Origin: Spirochaetota bacterium
Lineage (GTDB): Bacteria; Spirochaetota; UBA12135; COTS27; JAFLEE01
NCBI GenBank assembly: GCA_017302015.1
Contig: JAFLEE010000051.1
Location: forward strand, 1 to 38,754
DNA length: 38,754 nucleotides
Direction of reading: 5' to 3'
Shown: in pieces, positions 30,350-38,754 of the stretch
Numbering within the stretch: the first letter of the stretch is position 1
Layout of the letters: the number at the start of each line of letters is the position of its first letter
Program-made: the position numbers and the translations under genes
Notes under the pieces: model-generated
Database searches by the model: none
Seen by the model: the letters and a program-made list of their open reading frames with translations, nothing else
What the model was told of the DNA's origin: nothing

Positions 30350-33016
30350 ATGATTCGAGCCACGCCGCCTCCCACGCCAGGACCCCAAACCCCTTGGTGG
30401 AGCCCGCCCCGATTCCCCGGGAACCATGAGATGGAATTGCGGGCGCGGATCCTCGCCGGCATCCTCCTGGCCTTCGTCGTCGGGCTCTTCCTCTACGGGC
30501 TGGCGACGTTCACCTTGACCCCCGCGGAGCGCCCGAGCCGGCTCCTTTACGTCAGCGCGTTCCTAGTCGCCTTCGGTTTTTGTTGGATCGCGATCAAGCG
30601 CAAACGCCTCGATCTTGCGGGCTTCCTCATCCTGGGGATCCTTTGGGTGCTCATCAGCCTGTCGATCCTCCAGGGTGGCGGTCTCATGAGCCCGGCCGTG
30701 CCCGGCTACCTCATCATCAACATGACCGCGGCGCTCCTGTTCGGCTACCGTGGGGCGATGATCTGCGCGGGCCTCCTCATCCTCTCCCTCGCTTCCCTCT
30801 ATTTTTTCCCGGGATGGACCATCCAGCCCGTCCAGCGGAACCTGGGGCACGTCGCCTATAACGGCCGCATCGAGGTGGCCGCGATGTCGACCTTCCTCGT
30901 GATCACTTCCGCCCTGGTCGGGAACGTGGTCATGACGATGAACCGCGCGCGGCGCCAGGCGACCAACGCCCTGGAGGACCGCCTCGCCTACCACCAGGCC
31001 CTCGTGCGCCACCGGTCCCATCTCGACCTGACCCTGCAGGCCACCCGCACGGGCAGTTGGGAGTGGAACCTGGAGACCGGGCGGGTCGTCTGGGCCCAGA
31101 ACACCGAGTCGCTCTTCGGCCTGGAGCGCGGAGCCTTCCGGGGCACCCTCGAGGCGTGGCTCGAATTGGCCTTGCCCGAGGACCGCCTCCCCATCGAGAA
31201 GGCCTTCGGCTCGGTCGTCGACAATAGCGCCCGGTCGTTCACCCTGGAGCACCGCGCCATGCTCCCCAATGGGGAAATCCGGTGGTTCGAACTCCGCGCC
31301 AACGCGGCGGTCGACCGCTCGGGGCGCAACGAGGTGCTGCGCGGGGTGGTGATGGACGTCAGCGAACGCAAGCGGAAGGTCGAGGAATTGCGCGAGAGCG
31401 AGGCCCGCTTCCGCGCCATGGCCGACGCGGCCTACGAGGGCGTGGTCATCCACGAGATGGGCACCGTGGTGGAGGTGAACCCCGCCCTCACCCGCATGTT
31501 CGGCTACGCGCGCGAGGAGATCCTCGGCCACAACGTCTTCGACGAGATTGTGGTTTCCGACGACCGCGACGTCCTGCGCCGCCATGCGGCCCAGGGGAGC
31601 GGCGAGACCCTCGAGGTCCGCGCGCGCCACAAAGACGGGCGGATCCTCACGGTCGAGACCCGGGGCTCCGCGATCCTCTTCCAGGGGCGCGCCGCCCGCG
31701 CCGCGGTGCTGCGCGACGTGACCGACCTGCGCGAGTCGGTGGCGCGCCTGGAACACCTGGCCTACCACGATTCCCTCACCGGCCTGCCCAACCGCAAGAT
31801 GCTCCAGGCCCGGGTGCAGGGGCTGGGGGCGCTGCTCGAGCGCGGGCGGCGCGCGGGTCTCCTCGTCATCGATCTCGACGGGTTCAAGGAGATCAACGAC
31901 ACCCTGGGCCACGCCGTGGGCGACCAGGTGCTGCGCGAACTCTCCCAGCGGTTGGCGAAGTGGCGGGACCCCGCGGGGGCCCTGGTGTGCCGCCTGGGCG
32001 GCGACGAGTTCGCCGTCTACCTCGAGGGGACCTTCGACGAGCGCCGGCTGCGCGAGATCGGCGAAGAACTCCTGGAGCGGCTGCGCGAGCCCATCTCACA
32101 CGGGGAAGCGCGCCTGGTGGTGGGGGCCGGCATCGGCATCGCCATGGCCCCGGAGCACGGGGCCGAGCTCTCCCCGCTCCTGCGCCACGCCGACGTGGCC
32201 ATGCACGCCTCCAAGCACCGCGGCGCGGTGACGCTCTACCATCCCGACCTCGACCACCATACCCCGCGGCGCCTCGCCCTGCTCTCCGATTTGGCCTCGG
32301 CGATCCGCGACCGCAGCCTCGTCCTCCATTACCAGCCGAAGGTTCGCCTCTCCGACGGCGACCTGGGCGCCTACGAGGCGTTGGCCCGGTGGAAGCATCC
32401 GGAGTACGGCTGGGTTTCCCCGGTCGAGTTCATCCCCCTGGCCGAGATCGGGAACCTCATGAAGGCCCTCACCCTCTCGGTCCTCGACCAGGCGCTGGCG
32501 CAGGTGTCCGCCTGGCTGCGCGGCGGGCGCCGCGTGAGCGTCTCGGTGAACATCTCCCCGCGGAACCTCCTCGACCCCTCCTTCCCGGAGCAGGTGGGAT
32601 CGCTCCTTGGAAAATGGGCCGTCCCCGTGGAACTCCTGGAATTGGAGCTCACCGAGGGGGCGTTCATGGTCGAGCCGGAGCAATGCCTCGCCTGCCTCGA
32701 ACGCCTGCGCCTAGCCGGCGTGCGCCTGACCATCGATGATTTCGGCGTCGGTTTTTCCTCGCTCAGTTACCTCACCCGCCTGCCGGTGTCCGCCCTGAAG
32801 ATCGACCTCTCGTTCGTCAGCCGCATGCTCACCGGCGAACGAGAGCACGCGGTGGTCGCCTCGACCATCCACCTCGCCCACGACCTCGGCCTGCACGTGA
32901 TCGCCGAGGGCGTCGAGAACGAAGAAACGGCGGCGGCCCTGCGCGCGCTCGGATGCGACGAAGCCCAGGGCTGGCTATTCGGGAGGCCGGCCCCGGTGGG
33001 GGACGCGGCGACGTGA
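30350..33016 (+). CDS. Membrane-bound GGDEF-EAL protein with two PAS domains
   Basis: An 888-aa c-di-GMP enzyme. Hydrophobic segments between about residues 30 and 195 (for example ILAGILLAFVVGLFLYGL, GFLILGILWVLISLSIL, LIINMTAALLFGY, STFLVITSALVGNVV) form a membrane sensor. Two PAS domains follow (about 225-335, ending in DVSERKRK, and 345-465, ending in LRDVTDLRE). The cyclase site GGDEF (550-554) is intact; the RxxD inhibitory site upstream is absent. The phosphodiesterase domain has EAL (676-678), NISPRNLLD, LELTEG, DDFGVGFSSLSYL, AEGVENEE and QGWLFG, so it should also be active. Net activity cannot be predicted. ATG 30350 is used, with a TAGGAT box nine bases upstream; ATG 30431 is an alternative. 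Converges with the chemoreceptor gene, three bases between stops. Confidence 0.93.
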   Translation: MIRATPPPTPGPQTPWWSPPRFPGNHEMELRARILAGILLAFVVGLFLYGLATFTLTPAERPSRLLYVSAFLVAFGFCWIAIKRKRLDLAGFLILGILWVLISLSILQGGGLMSPAVPGYLIINMTAALLFGYRGAMICAGLLILSLASLYFFPGWTIQPVQRNLGHVAYNGRIEVAAMSTFLVITSALVGNVVMTMNRARRQATNALEDRLAYHQALVRHRSHLDLTLQATRTGSWEWNLETGRVVWAQNTESLFGLERGAFRGTLEAWLELALPEDRLPIEKAFGSVVDNSARSFTLEHRAMLPNGEIRWFELRANAAVDRSGRNEVLRGVVMDVSERKRKVEELRESEARFRAMADAAYEGVVIHEMGTVVEVNPALTRMFGYAREEILGHNVFDEIVVSDDRDVLRRHAAQGSGETLEVRARHKDGRILTVETRGSAILFQGRAARAAVLRDVTDLRESVARLEHLAYHDSLTGLPNRKMLQARVQGLGALLERGRRAGLLVIDLDGFKEINDTLGHAVGDQVLRELSQRLAKWRDPAGALVCRLGGDEFAVYLEGTFDERRLREIGEELLERLREPISHGEARLVVGAGIGIAMAPEHGAELSPLLRHADVAMHASKHRGAVTLYHPDLDHHTPRRLALLSDLASAIRDRSLVLHYQPKVRLSDGDLGAYEALARWKHPEYGWVSPVEFIPLAEIGNLMKALTLSVLDQALAQVSAWLRGGRRVSVSVNISPRNLLDPSFPEQVGSLLGKWAVPVELLELELTEGAFMVEPEQCLACLERLRLAGVRLTIDDFGVGFSSLSYLTRLPVSALKIDLSFVSRMLTGEREHAVVASTIHLAHDLGLHVIAEGVENEETAAALRALGCDEAQGWLFGRPAPVGDAAT

Positions 33017-33019
33017 CGC

Positions 33020-34981
33020 CTAGTTCCCGAGGAGGGCCCGCACGTCTTCGCCTTCCTGGATGGGCGGCGGGGGCGCGGACTCCAGGCGGAAGCGTTCGAT
33101 CTGCTCGGTGAGTTCGAGCATGCTCTGTTCCTGGCTGCGGGTGAGGTCTTGGGCGCCGCGGGCGCCCTGGTAGATGAGGGAAAGGCCCGCTTCCACCTGG
33201 GCCATGGTGCGCTCGATGCGGTCGGAGAGGTCCTTGAGGGAGCCGAGGGCGGCCTGGAGGGATCCAGCATGGGCATGGAGCTCGTTGGAGCCCTCGCCGA
33301 GCTCCTTGCTCGCATGGCGGATGCGGTCGCCGGCGTTCTTGACCTCCTCCGTGGTTTCCTGCAATTCCCCGATGGATTTGACCATCTCGGTATTGGCGAG
33401 GGCCTGCTCCTCCATGGCGCCCTTCACCTGGCGGATGACCTCCCGCACTCCGCCGCTCTCCGCGCTCACCCGGTCGAAGGCGTCGACGCTGAGCGTGAGG
33501 TCGGCCTCGGCGCTGGAGGCCACCGTCTGCACCTCGCGAAGGAGCCCCTTCACCTTCGCGGCCTCCTTGTTCGATTGGTCGGCGAGCTTGCGGATCTCGT
33601 CGGCGACCACGGCGAAGCCCTTGCCGGCCTCGCCCGCGTGGGCGGCCTCGATGGCGGCGTTCATGGCCAGCAGGTTCGTCTGGCCCGCCACGCCGCTGAT
33701 GATCGTGGCGAACTCGGCCACCACGTCGGCGGTCTCGATCATCTGCTGCACGCTGCGGGTGGTGCGGGTGACGATCTCCTTCCCTTCGTTGGCGATGGCG
33801 ACGAGGCTCTGGCTCGACAGATCGGCCTTGCCTGCGACCCCGGCGATGGAGCGGATATTGGCCGCCTGCTCCTCGATGGTGGCGCCCATCTGGGTGACGG
33901 CGGAGGTTTGGCGCGCCTGCAATTGCCCCAGGGCGTCGAGGGAGGCCCCCACGCCCTGGAGTTCCGCGACCATGGCGTCGATGCGCTTCTTGAGTTCCCC
34001 GGAACTCGCCGCCGCGCCCTCGACCTGCTGGTGCTGTTTGCGGAGGTTCCCGGTCATCTCGCCCAGGTGGGTGTTCATCCGCTCGCTCGCGGCGGCGTTG
34101 TCGCCGATCTGCCCGTCGAGGCGTTCCACGAGGCCGCGATGGTCCTTGACCAGGTTTTGGACCTCGGAGAGCATGCCCCGGAGCTTGGCGAGGAAGGCGT
34201 TGAAGAGGCCGGCGAGTTCCCCCACCTCGTCGCGTCCGCCGGCGGCGAGGACGACGCTGAGATCGCCCTCGCCATGGGCGAGGTCGCGGGCCCGCGCCAC
34301 CATTTCATTGATCGGGGCGCTCAGGCGCCGCGCGATGAGGGCGGTGGCGAGGATCGAGAGCAGGGCGAGGCCGGTGAAAAGGCCCAGGATGAGCAGGGTG
34401 ATGGCATGCACCTCGGCCCGTAGGTCCTCGATGTAGACCCCGCTGCCGATGATCCACCCGTAATGGGAGAAGCGCTTGACGTAGGACACCTTCGGGACGA
34501 CCCGGCCGACCTGGTCCTTGTACTGCCAGCGGTAGTCGACGAAGGCTTCGCCGCTCTTTTCCGTCGCCGCGACCATCTCGCGGAAGAGGCGCTTGCCGTC
34601 GGGGTCCCGGTAATCCGCGAGGCTCTTGCCGTCGAGGGAAGGCACGAAAGGGTGCATGACCATGGAGGGGGCCAGGTCGTTGATCCAGAAATAGTCCTTC
34701 TTTTCCCCGCCGTAGCGCAGGCCGCGCACCAGGTCGACCAGGCGCTCCCGGATGGCGGCCTCGTTCGTCCCCCGAGCTTCCATCGCCGAACGTTCCCGCT
34801 CCATGAGGTCGACGGTCAGGGTGACGAGGTCCCGCACCTTCTGGCGCCGGGTCTCGAGGAACCGCTCATGCAAGGTGGGAAGAACCCCGAGGAAGAGCAC
34901 GGCGCAAAAAAGGATCGTCGTGGCGAGGGTGGGGAGCAGGATTTTCCGGTGTAGGGTCATTCGGATGGGATGGGGCGCCAT
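33020..34981 (-). CDS. Methyl-accepting chemotaxis protein with Cache sensor
   Basis: A 653-aa transmembrane chemoreceptor. Membrane segments lie at about residues 14-35 and 192-216. Between them is an extracytoplasmic single Cache-type domain ([51 protein letters not shown]), which usually binds small carboxylates. HAMP follows ([22 protein letters not shown]), then a long coiled coil whose hairpin tip reads [24 protein letters not shown], the CheA/CheW contact region. No C-terminal CheR-docking pentapeptide is present; the end is RALLGN. ATG 34981 is chosen for its GGAG six bases upstream; ATG 34960 is also possible. The frame stays open beyond the start on this strand but that part overlaps real genes on the plus strand. 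A TATAAT box stands at 35003-35008. Confidence 0.93.
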   Translation of the reverse strand: MAPHPIRMTLHRKILLPTLATTILFCAVLFLGVLPTLHERFLETRRQKVRDLVTLTVDLMERERSAMEARGTNEAAIRERLVDLVRGLRYGGEKKDYFWINDLAPSMVMHPFVPSLDGKSLADYRDPDGKRLFREMVAATEKSGEAFVDYRWQYKDQVGRVVPKVSYVKRFSHYGWIIGSGVYIEDLRAEVHAITLLILGLFTGLALLSILATALIARRLSAPINEMVARARDLAHGEGDLSVVLAAGGRDEVGELAGLFNAFLAKLRGMLSEVQNLVKDHRGLVERLDGQIGDNAAASERMNTHLGEMTGNLRKQHQQVEGAAASSGELKKRIDAMVAELQGVGASLDALGQLQARQTSAVTQMGATIEEQAANIRSIAGVAGKADLSSQSLVAIANEGKEIVTRTTRSVQQMIETADVVAEFATIISGVAGQTNLLAMNAAIEAAHAGEAGKGFAVVADEIRKLADQSNKEAAKVKGLLREVQTVASSAEADLTLSVDAFDRVSAESGGVREVIRQVKGAMEEQALANTEMVKSIGELQETTEEVKNAGDRIRHASKELGEGSNELHAHAGSLQAALGSLKDLSDRIERTMAQVEAGLSLIYQGARGAQDLTRSQEQSMLELTEQIERFRLESAPPPPIQEGEDVRALLGN

Positions 34982-35002
34982 GGGGTCTCCGGGGGTGCTG
35001 CC

Positions 35003-35008
35003 ATTATA
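35003..35008 (-). promoter_or_regulatory. -10 box of the chemoreceptor gene
   Basis: The minus strand reads TATAAT here, 21 bases before the ATG at 34981. The -35 region is covered by the palindrome at 35013-35026 and no good hexamer is seen. Confidence 0.5.
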
Positions 35009-35012
35009 GTCA

Positions 35013-35026
35013 TTTTCCCGGGAAAA
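35013..35026. promoter_or_regulatory. Perfect 14-bp palindrome between divergent promoters
   Basis: TTTTCCCGGGAAAA is its own reverse complement. It lies directly upstream of the chemoreceptor -10 box and about 25 bp upstream of the TATAAT of the beta-helix gene, a good place for a dimeric regulator. Its core TTCCCGGGAA also occurs upstream of the trxA promoter (9440-9449). The protein that would bind is unknown. Confidence 0.45.
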
Positions 35027-35050
35027 CTCGTGGGCCGAACGGCCGGGTGG

Positions 35051-35056
35051 TATAAT
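35051..35056 (+). promoter_or_regulatory. -10 box of the beta-helix gene
   Basis: TATAAT lies nine bases before the ATG at 35066, so the leader would be at most about three bases. GGGAGA between box and ATG could act as a weak Shine-Dalgarno sequence only if transcription began earlier. No good -35 box is visible. Confidence 0.5.
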
Positions 35057-35065
35057 GGGAGACCC

Positions 35066-35728
35066 ATGATTCTGTCCTCCCGCGCGGGCGCCCTCCTTCT
35101 CCTCGCCCTTCTCGTCGTCGGCCTCCGGGCCCAGAACGCCGCCCCCCGCCCGAACGGGCCGTCGAACCAGGCCGCGGCCCGGATCCACGAGGGCAGCGTG
35201 CTTCATACCCTCCACCTCGACCCGAAAGACGCCCGGGCTTCCGACCGGTCGGTGCCCCATGACTTCTGGCGCACCTTCCCCGAGGCGCTCAAGTGGTGCA
35301 AAGACCTCTGGGACTCCGAAGAGACCACCCGCCTGATCGTCCATCCGGGGGTCTACCCGACGCCCATCGACCTCGACAACCACCGTTCCCCGGCCGCCCT
35401 CATCGTCGAGGCCGCGCCCGGCGAGCGCCCCGTCTTCGATCTGGCCGGCATGACGAACCGGGCCTTCCTTTTCGCGGTGCGCACCCACAATCTCATCCTG
35501 CGCGGGTTCCACTTCAGCAATGTGGGGCCCGACACGCGCGCGCTCCACTTCCGCCGCGGCCGCCAGATCCTCATCGACCAATGCACCGGCCTCACCCCCC
35601 GCGCCATCCGCCTCGAGCAGTGCGACCGCATCACCTTCCGCCGCTGCGGGCTCGGCGACGGCTCCCCATTCCTCGGGGCGGCGCTCTCCAACCAGAACAT
35701 CCTCGTCGAAGAAGCCCCCGCGCCCTGA
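35066..35728 (+). CDS. Exported short right-handed beta-helix-like protein
   Basis: A 220-aa protein with a signal peptide ([19 protein letters not shown]). The mature part resembles the start of right-handed beta-helix proteins: [14 protein letters not shown], a helix [16 protein letters not shown], then [19 protein letters not shown], and three rungs, [36 protein letters not shown] and [18 protein letters not shown]. Pectate-lyase-type enzymes use this fold but are two to three times longer, and no catalytic Arg or Asp set is recognisable, so binding or a structural role is as likely as catalysis. The stop is nine bases before the next secreted protein's ATG, so they are co-transcribed. I cannot name a family. 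Confidence 0.7.
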   Translation: MILSSRAGALLLLALLVVGLRAQNAAPRPNGPSNQAAARIHEGSVLHTLHLDPKDARASDRSVPHDFWRTFPEALKWCKDLWDSEETTRLIVHPGVYPTPIDLDNHRSPAALIVEAAPGERPVFDLAGMTNRAFLFAVRTHNLILRGFHFSNVGPDTRALHFRRGRQILIDQCTGLTPRAIRLEQCDRITFRRCGLGDGSPFLGAALSNQNILVEEAPAP

Positions 35729-35737
35729 GGCCCCTCC

Positions 35738-37786
35738 ATGAAATGGTTCCGCGTGATCGTCCTCGCCGCCGTGTGCGCCCTGCCCCTGGGCGCCGCGGTC
35801 CGTCTCCCGGCCATCCTCTCCGACCGCATGCTCCTCCAGCGCGAGAAGCCCCTCTGCCTTTGGGGTTGGGCCGACCCGGGCGAGCGCGTCGAAGTCTTCT
35901 TCCTGCTCCAAACGCGCGCCACCAACGCGGGGCCCGACGGCCGCTGGCAGGTCACCTTCCCGAAGGGGTTCTCCCTCGTCGGGGGCCCCTTCACCCTGAC
36001 CGTCCAGGGAAAGAACCGCCTCGTGCTCCACGATATCCTCATCGGCGACCTCTGGCTGCTCGCCGGGCAATCCAATATGGAGCATCCGGTGCGGAAAGCC
36101 CTCCATGGCCCTTCGGAGGTCTCCAACGCCTGGTTCCCCCGGCTGCGCGTGTTCCAAGTCGGGCACCTCGCCACCAACGCGCCGGCGCAGAACGCCAGCG
36201 GGAAATGGGTCGAACTCCACCATACCAATCTCGGGGGGGTCTCCGCCCTCGGGTTCTATTTCGCCCGCGACCTCTGGCGGCGCACGGGGATGCCCCAGGG
36301 CTTCGTGGAGGCCGCCTGGGGCGAGGCGCCCCCCGAGGCCTGGATGAGCCCCTTGGCGATCCGCACCAACCAGCGCTTCGACCGCGTCTTTACGCGCACG
36401 CGCTATTACCTCACCAACGAGCCGAACCACCCCGATTTCGCCCGACAGGTCGCGGAGCTGCGCGAGCTCCAGAAACTCTGGGACATGCAGGTTCGCGCCC
36501 CGTTCGCCGCCCTCTCCAATCTCCCCGCCGCCCCCGCCTTCGCCTCCATCGGTTGGGACGACCACGCGTGGAAGACCCTGAGCGCGCCGGGCCTCTGGGA
36601 AGACCAGGGCGTGCGCATCGACGGGGTGCTCTGGTACCGGCGCCAGGTCGCCATCCCCCGGGATTGGTCGAACCGGGCGCTCACCCTGTCCCTCGGGCGG
36701 GTCTCGGGCAACGACCTGGTCTTCTGGGACGGCACCAATATCGGGGGCTTGTGGACGGACGTCCCCACGGCCGCCGCGTCCAAGGAACTTCGGAAGTACC
36801 GCATCCCCGCCGCTCTGGTGCGTCCCGGGATGCGCCAACTCATCGCCGTGCGCATCTACGACGGGGCCCCCTTCGCCCGGGGCGGTTTCACCTCGTCGGC
36901 CTCCGAGTTGGCCCTCTATCCCGAGGGGGCCGAGGCGAGCAACGGCCTCAGCCTGGCGGGCGCCTGGAAGACCCAGATCGAAATTTCCGCCGACCCCCTC
37001 AAGTATCCCCCGCGCCCCGAAGTGGGGCGGCCCGCGGCCATCTGCAGCGCCGCCTGGAACGGGATGCTCGCCCCGTTCTCCCGAACCTCCTTCCAGGGCG
37101 CGCTCTTCTGGCAGGGCGAGAACACCGCCTCCCGGGCCGCCCTCTACCAAGAGCTCTTCCCCGACTTGGTGCGCGATTGGCGCGCCTCCTTGGGCGACCG
37201 CGACCTTCCGTTCTTCTACGTACAGGCCCCCGCCCTAAGGCCGCGCCGAGCCCAACCCCAAGAGAGCGAACTCGCCGAATTGCGGGAGAGCCAGGCCGCG
37301 GCCCTCTCGCTGAAGCATACGGGCCTGGTGGCCGCCCTCGACTTGGGCTCCGCCAGCAACGCCCTGGTCCCCGATAAGCAAGCGGTCGCCAAACGAGCCG
37401 TGCTCCACGCGCTCGCCCACGTGTGGAAGATGAAACTCGAGACGTCGGGCCCGGTCTTGAAATCCGTGAAGTTCGAGGGCCCGAAAGCCCGGGTGCATTT
37501 CGACCGAATCGGGAGCGGGCTGGTGGTGAAGAACCCGCCCGGCCTCTCCACCAACGCCCTCTGCGGGTTCGCCCTCTGCGGCGCGGACCGCAAATGGGTC
37601 TGGGCCCAGGCCGTCCTGCGAGACAAAGATACGGTGGAATGTTCCCACCCCGAGATCGCCGTGGCCACGGCGGTTCGCTACGGGTGGGCCGACAACCCCG
37701 CGGTCAACCTGTATTCAAGGGAAGGTCTGCCGGCGCTGCCCTTCCGCACCGATCATTTCCCGAAAATCACCCAAGACGTGGAATAA
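35738..37786 (+). CDS. Sialate O-acetylesterase-like protein, catalytic His missing
   Basis: A 682-aa exported protein of the SGNH-type sialate O-acetylesterase family (signal peptide to about residue 20). Typical parts: [29 protein letters not shown] as the N-terminal sandwich, [12 protein letters not shown] with the nucleophile Ser112, [11 protein letters not shown] in the inserted jelly-roll domain, and FWQGENTA (458-465) where others have WYQGESNA. The block that normally carries the Asp-x-His-Pro of the triad reads ALVP (542-545) before DKQAVAKRA, so the His is Val and the Asp is Ala. Unless another His takes over, the enzyme may be inactive or changed in function. Family members remove acetyl groups from sialic acid or plant/algal glycans outside the cytoplasm. 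Start ATG 35738 has GAGG nearby. Confidence 0.88.
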   Translation: MKWFRVIVLAAVCALPLGAAVRLPAILSDRMLLQREKPLCLWGWADPGERVEVFFLLQTRATNAGPDGRWQVTFPKGFSLVGGPFTLTVQGKNRLVLHDILIGDLWLLAGQSNMEHPVRKALHGPSEVSNAWFPRLRVFQVGHLATNAPAQNASGKWVELHHTNLGGVSALGFYFARDLWRRTGMPQGFVEAAWGEAPPEAWMSPLAIRTNQRFDRVFTRTRYYLTNEPNHPDFARQVAELRELQKLWDMQVRAPFAALSNLPAAPAFASIGWDDHAWKTLSAPGLWEDQGVRIDGVLWYRRQVAIPRDWSNRALTLSLGRVSGNDLVFWDGTNIGGLWTDVPTAAASKELRKYRIPAALVRPGMRQLIAVRIYDGAPFARGGFTSSASELALYPEGAEASNGLSLAGAWKTQIEISADPLKYPPRPEVGRPAAICSAAWNGMLAPFSRTSFQGALFWQGENTASRAALYQELFPDLVRDWRASLGDRDLPFFYVQAPALRPRRAQPQESELAELRESQAAALSLKHTGLVAALDLGSASNALVPDKQAVAKRAVLHALAHVWKMKLETSGPVLKSVKFEGPKARVHFDRIGSGLVVKNPPGLSTNALCGFALCGADRKWVWAQAVLRDKDTVECSHPEIAVATAVRYGWADNPAVNLYSREGLPALPFRTDHFPKITQDVE

Positions 37787-37834
37787 GTCCGACGCCCCCG
37801 TCGGCACCCATGGGTCCCGCCCGGAGGGGGGGGC

Positions 37835-37972
37835 TCAGGCGAGCAGTTCGATTTCCCTGATATCTTGGCGCGCGAGGAAGGTCCGGAAATCTTCCAGGGG
37901 AGGCAGGCGGAAGACCTCCACATGCCCGTCGAGGAATACCACCAGCATCTTCGGTTGGAAATCTTGGTTCAT
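37835..37972 (-). CDS. Small protein of 45 aa downstream of dprA
   Basis: The frame reads MNQDFQPKMLVVFLDGHVEVFRL, then PPLEDFRTFLARQDIREIELLA. ATG 37972 has GGGAAGAA upstream; the frame remains open further 5', but that sequence overlaps dprA in another frame and has a Ser/Arg-rich artefact composition. The predicted pattern is two short strands (MLVVFLDG, HVEVFRL) and a helix (LEDFRTFLARQ) followed by another strand. No signal or membrane segment. It lies 76 bp after the dprA stop on the same strand and may be co-transcribed. No family recognised. Confidence 0.6.
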   Translation of the reverse strand: MNQDFQPKMLVVFLDGHVEVFRLPPLEDFRTFLARQDIREIELLA

Positions 37973-38048
37973 GGCTTCTTCCCGGGCGCGGTGCGACACC
38001 TCGCGTCTCTCATACTTTCGGCATTCCCCATGGAACTTGAGCCTTTTT

Positions 38049-38753
38049 TCACGCCAACCCGAAGCGGTCGCCCGGGAGCTCGTGGACGTAGCCGCCCAGG
38101 AGGAGCGCGCTGAGTTGGGCGGCCAGGGGCTCCACCGCGCAGCCGAGGAGTTCGGCGAGCTCGCCCGGGTGGCGCGGGCTGCGGTCGAGGGCCTCGAGCA
38201 CCCGCTTGCGCAGGGCGCGCCCGTCATCGCCCCCGAGCCAGAGTTGGGGATCGGGGCGGGAGGGCGGAGACGGGGCCTGGAACCAGGCCAGCAGTTCTTC
38301 TGGTTCGCGGATCGCCTGGGCCCCCTGCTCGATGAGGCGGCGATTCCCCGCGGTGGCCGGCCCCCGCTCGCCCCGATCGACGGTGAGTACGTCGCGGTTC
38401 TGGTCGAGGGCGGTCTTCACGGTGATGAGGGCCCCGCTGCGGTCGCCGGCCTGGACCATGAGCACCGCGTCGCAGAGGCCGCTGATGATGCGGTTGCGCT
38501 CGGGGAAGTGGAAGGCGAGGGGGCGGGTACCCGGCGGGTATTCGCTGAGGACGGCGCCCCCCTTTTCGAGGATGCGCCGGCGCAGGCCGCGATGCCCCGC
38601 GGGGTAGGCGACTTCGGGCCCCCCCGCCACGCAGGCCGTGGTGGGGCCGCCCCCGTCGAGGGCGCCGGCATGGGCGGCCCCGTCGATGCCCAGGGCGAGG
38701 CCCGAGATGACATGGAAACCGCAGGCGGCGAGGAGGGAGGCGCAGCGGCGGGC
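38049..38753 (-). CDS. dprA: DNA-processing protein DprA, 5' part beyond the window
   Basis: The visible 234 codons on the minus strand begin inside the Rossmann-like core: HVISGLALGIDGAAHAGAL, then GGPEVAYPAGH, VLSEYPPGTRPLAFHFPERNRIISGL, SGALITVKTALDQ and AGNRRLIEQGA, all standard DprA blocks. A winged-helix domain ends the protein (RKRVLEALDRSPRHPGELAELLG, then a strand pair ending RFGLA). DprA loads RecA onto incoming single-stranded DNA during transformation and is also found in bacteria not known to be competent. The start lies past the right edge, so about 100-130 residues are missing. Stop TGA at 38049-38051. Confidence 0.93.
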   Translation of the reverse strand, partial: ARRCASLLAACGFHVISGLALGIDGAAHAGALDGGGPTTACVAGGPEVAYPAGHRGLRRRILEKGGAVLSEYPPGTRPLAFHFPERNRIISGLCDAVLMVQAGDRSGALITVKTALDQNRDVLTVDRGERGPATAGNRRLIEQGAQAIREPEELLAWFQAPSPPSRPDPQLWLGGDDGRALRKRVLEALDRSPRHPGELAELLGCAVEPLAAQLSALLLGGYVHELPGDRFGLA

Positions 38754-38754
38754 G

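Noticed and set aside
34982-37150. Upstream extension of the chemoreceptor frame on the minus strand
   Set aside because: Runs opposite the beta-helix and esterase-like genes; composition is artefactual, and the ATG at 34981 has its own RBS and -10 box.
37789-37804. CCGAC-GCCCCC-GTCGG hairpin after the esterase-like gene
   Set aside because: Five base pairs without a following T-run; too weak to call a terminator.

Overview
This is a high-GC (about two thirds by eye) bacterial segment that looks like one complete metagenomic contig. Its left end carries a short foreign-looking piece and its right end cuts through dprA. The cell is a diderm: there is an outer-membrane beta-barrel, lipoprotein-type and secreted enzymes, and an RpoC with the long trigger-loop insertion seen in many Gram-negative phyla. 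It appears motile or descended from motile ancestors (a chemoreceptor, a flagellar-switch-like protein, and c-di-GMP enzyme and effector). Secreted heparinase II/III-like and sialate O-acetylesterase-like proteins recall PVC/Bacteroidota-type polysaccharide degraders. RpoB has Asn at the rifampicin position equivalent to E. coli Ser531, as in spirochaetes. The phylum cannot be fixed from this alone.

Layout. 1-241: a DsrE/DsrF-family fragment of about 45% GC fused to the last 38 codons of rplL, probably an assembly chimera. 348-9037: rpoB, rpoC and an unrecognised 272-aa gene, then a gene-free stretch (9038-9613) with several hairpins, a good intrinsic terminator (9380-9411) and the trxA promoter. 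9614-10427: cytoplasmic thioredoxin plus an exported thioredoxin-fold protein. 10431-12370: a small conserved protein, a PlsC-type acyltransferase and the RdgB house-cleaning pyrophosphatase. 12394-18469: a large periplasmic TPR protein, an outer-membrane barrel and a dihydroorotase in one tight run. 18457-20803 (minus strand): a membrane protein, a PilZ protein and an Old Yellow Enzyme-type oxidoreductase. 20996-22890: a protein with two SpoA domains placed BEFORE a FliM-like middle region, followed by a Crp/FNR regulator. 22938-27220: heparinase-like enzyme and AraC regulator. 27217-30163 (minus): threonine dehydratase, IclR regulator and a DUF985 cupin. 30350-34981: a GGDEF-EAL enzyme convergent with a chemoreceptor. 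35066-37786: a short beta-helix-like protein and a sialate-O-acetylesterase-like protein. 37835-38753 (minus): a 45-aa protein and partial dprA.

Two themes stand out. First, at least five genes (rdgB, the TPR gene, the PilZ gene, the heparinase gene and the IclR gene) have a TANNNT -10 box only 6-7 nt before the start codon, and three of these also have a recognisable -35 box. This suggests leaderless transcription is common here, including one spot where two divergent leaderless genes share overlapping -10 boxes. Second, the switch-like protein has the reverse of the normal FliM domain order and sits in a possible two-gene unit with a Crp/FNR regulator, away from any other flagellar gene; it is the best candidate here for something undescribed. 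No CRISPR array, insertion sequence, tRNA or rRNA was seen.
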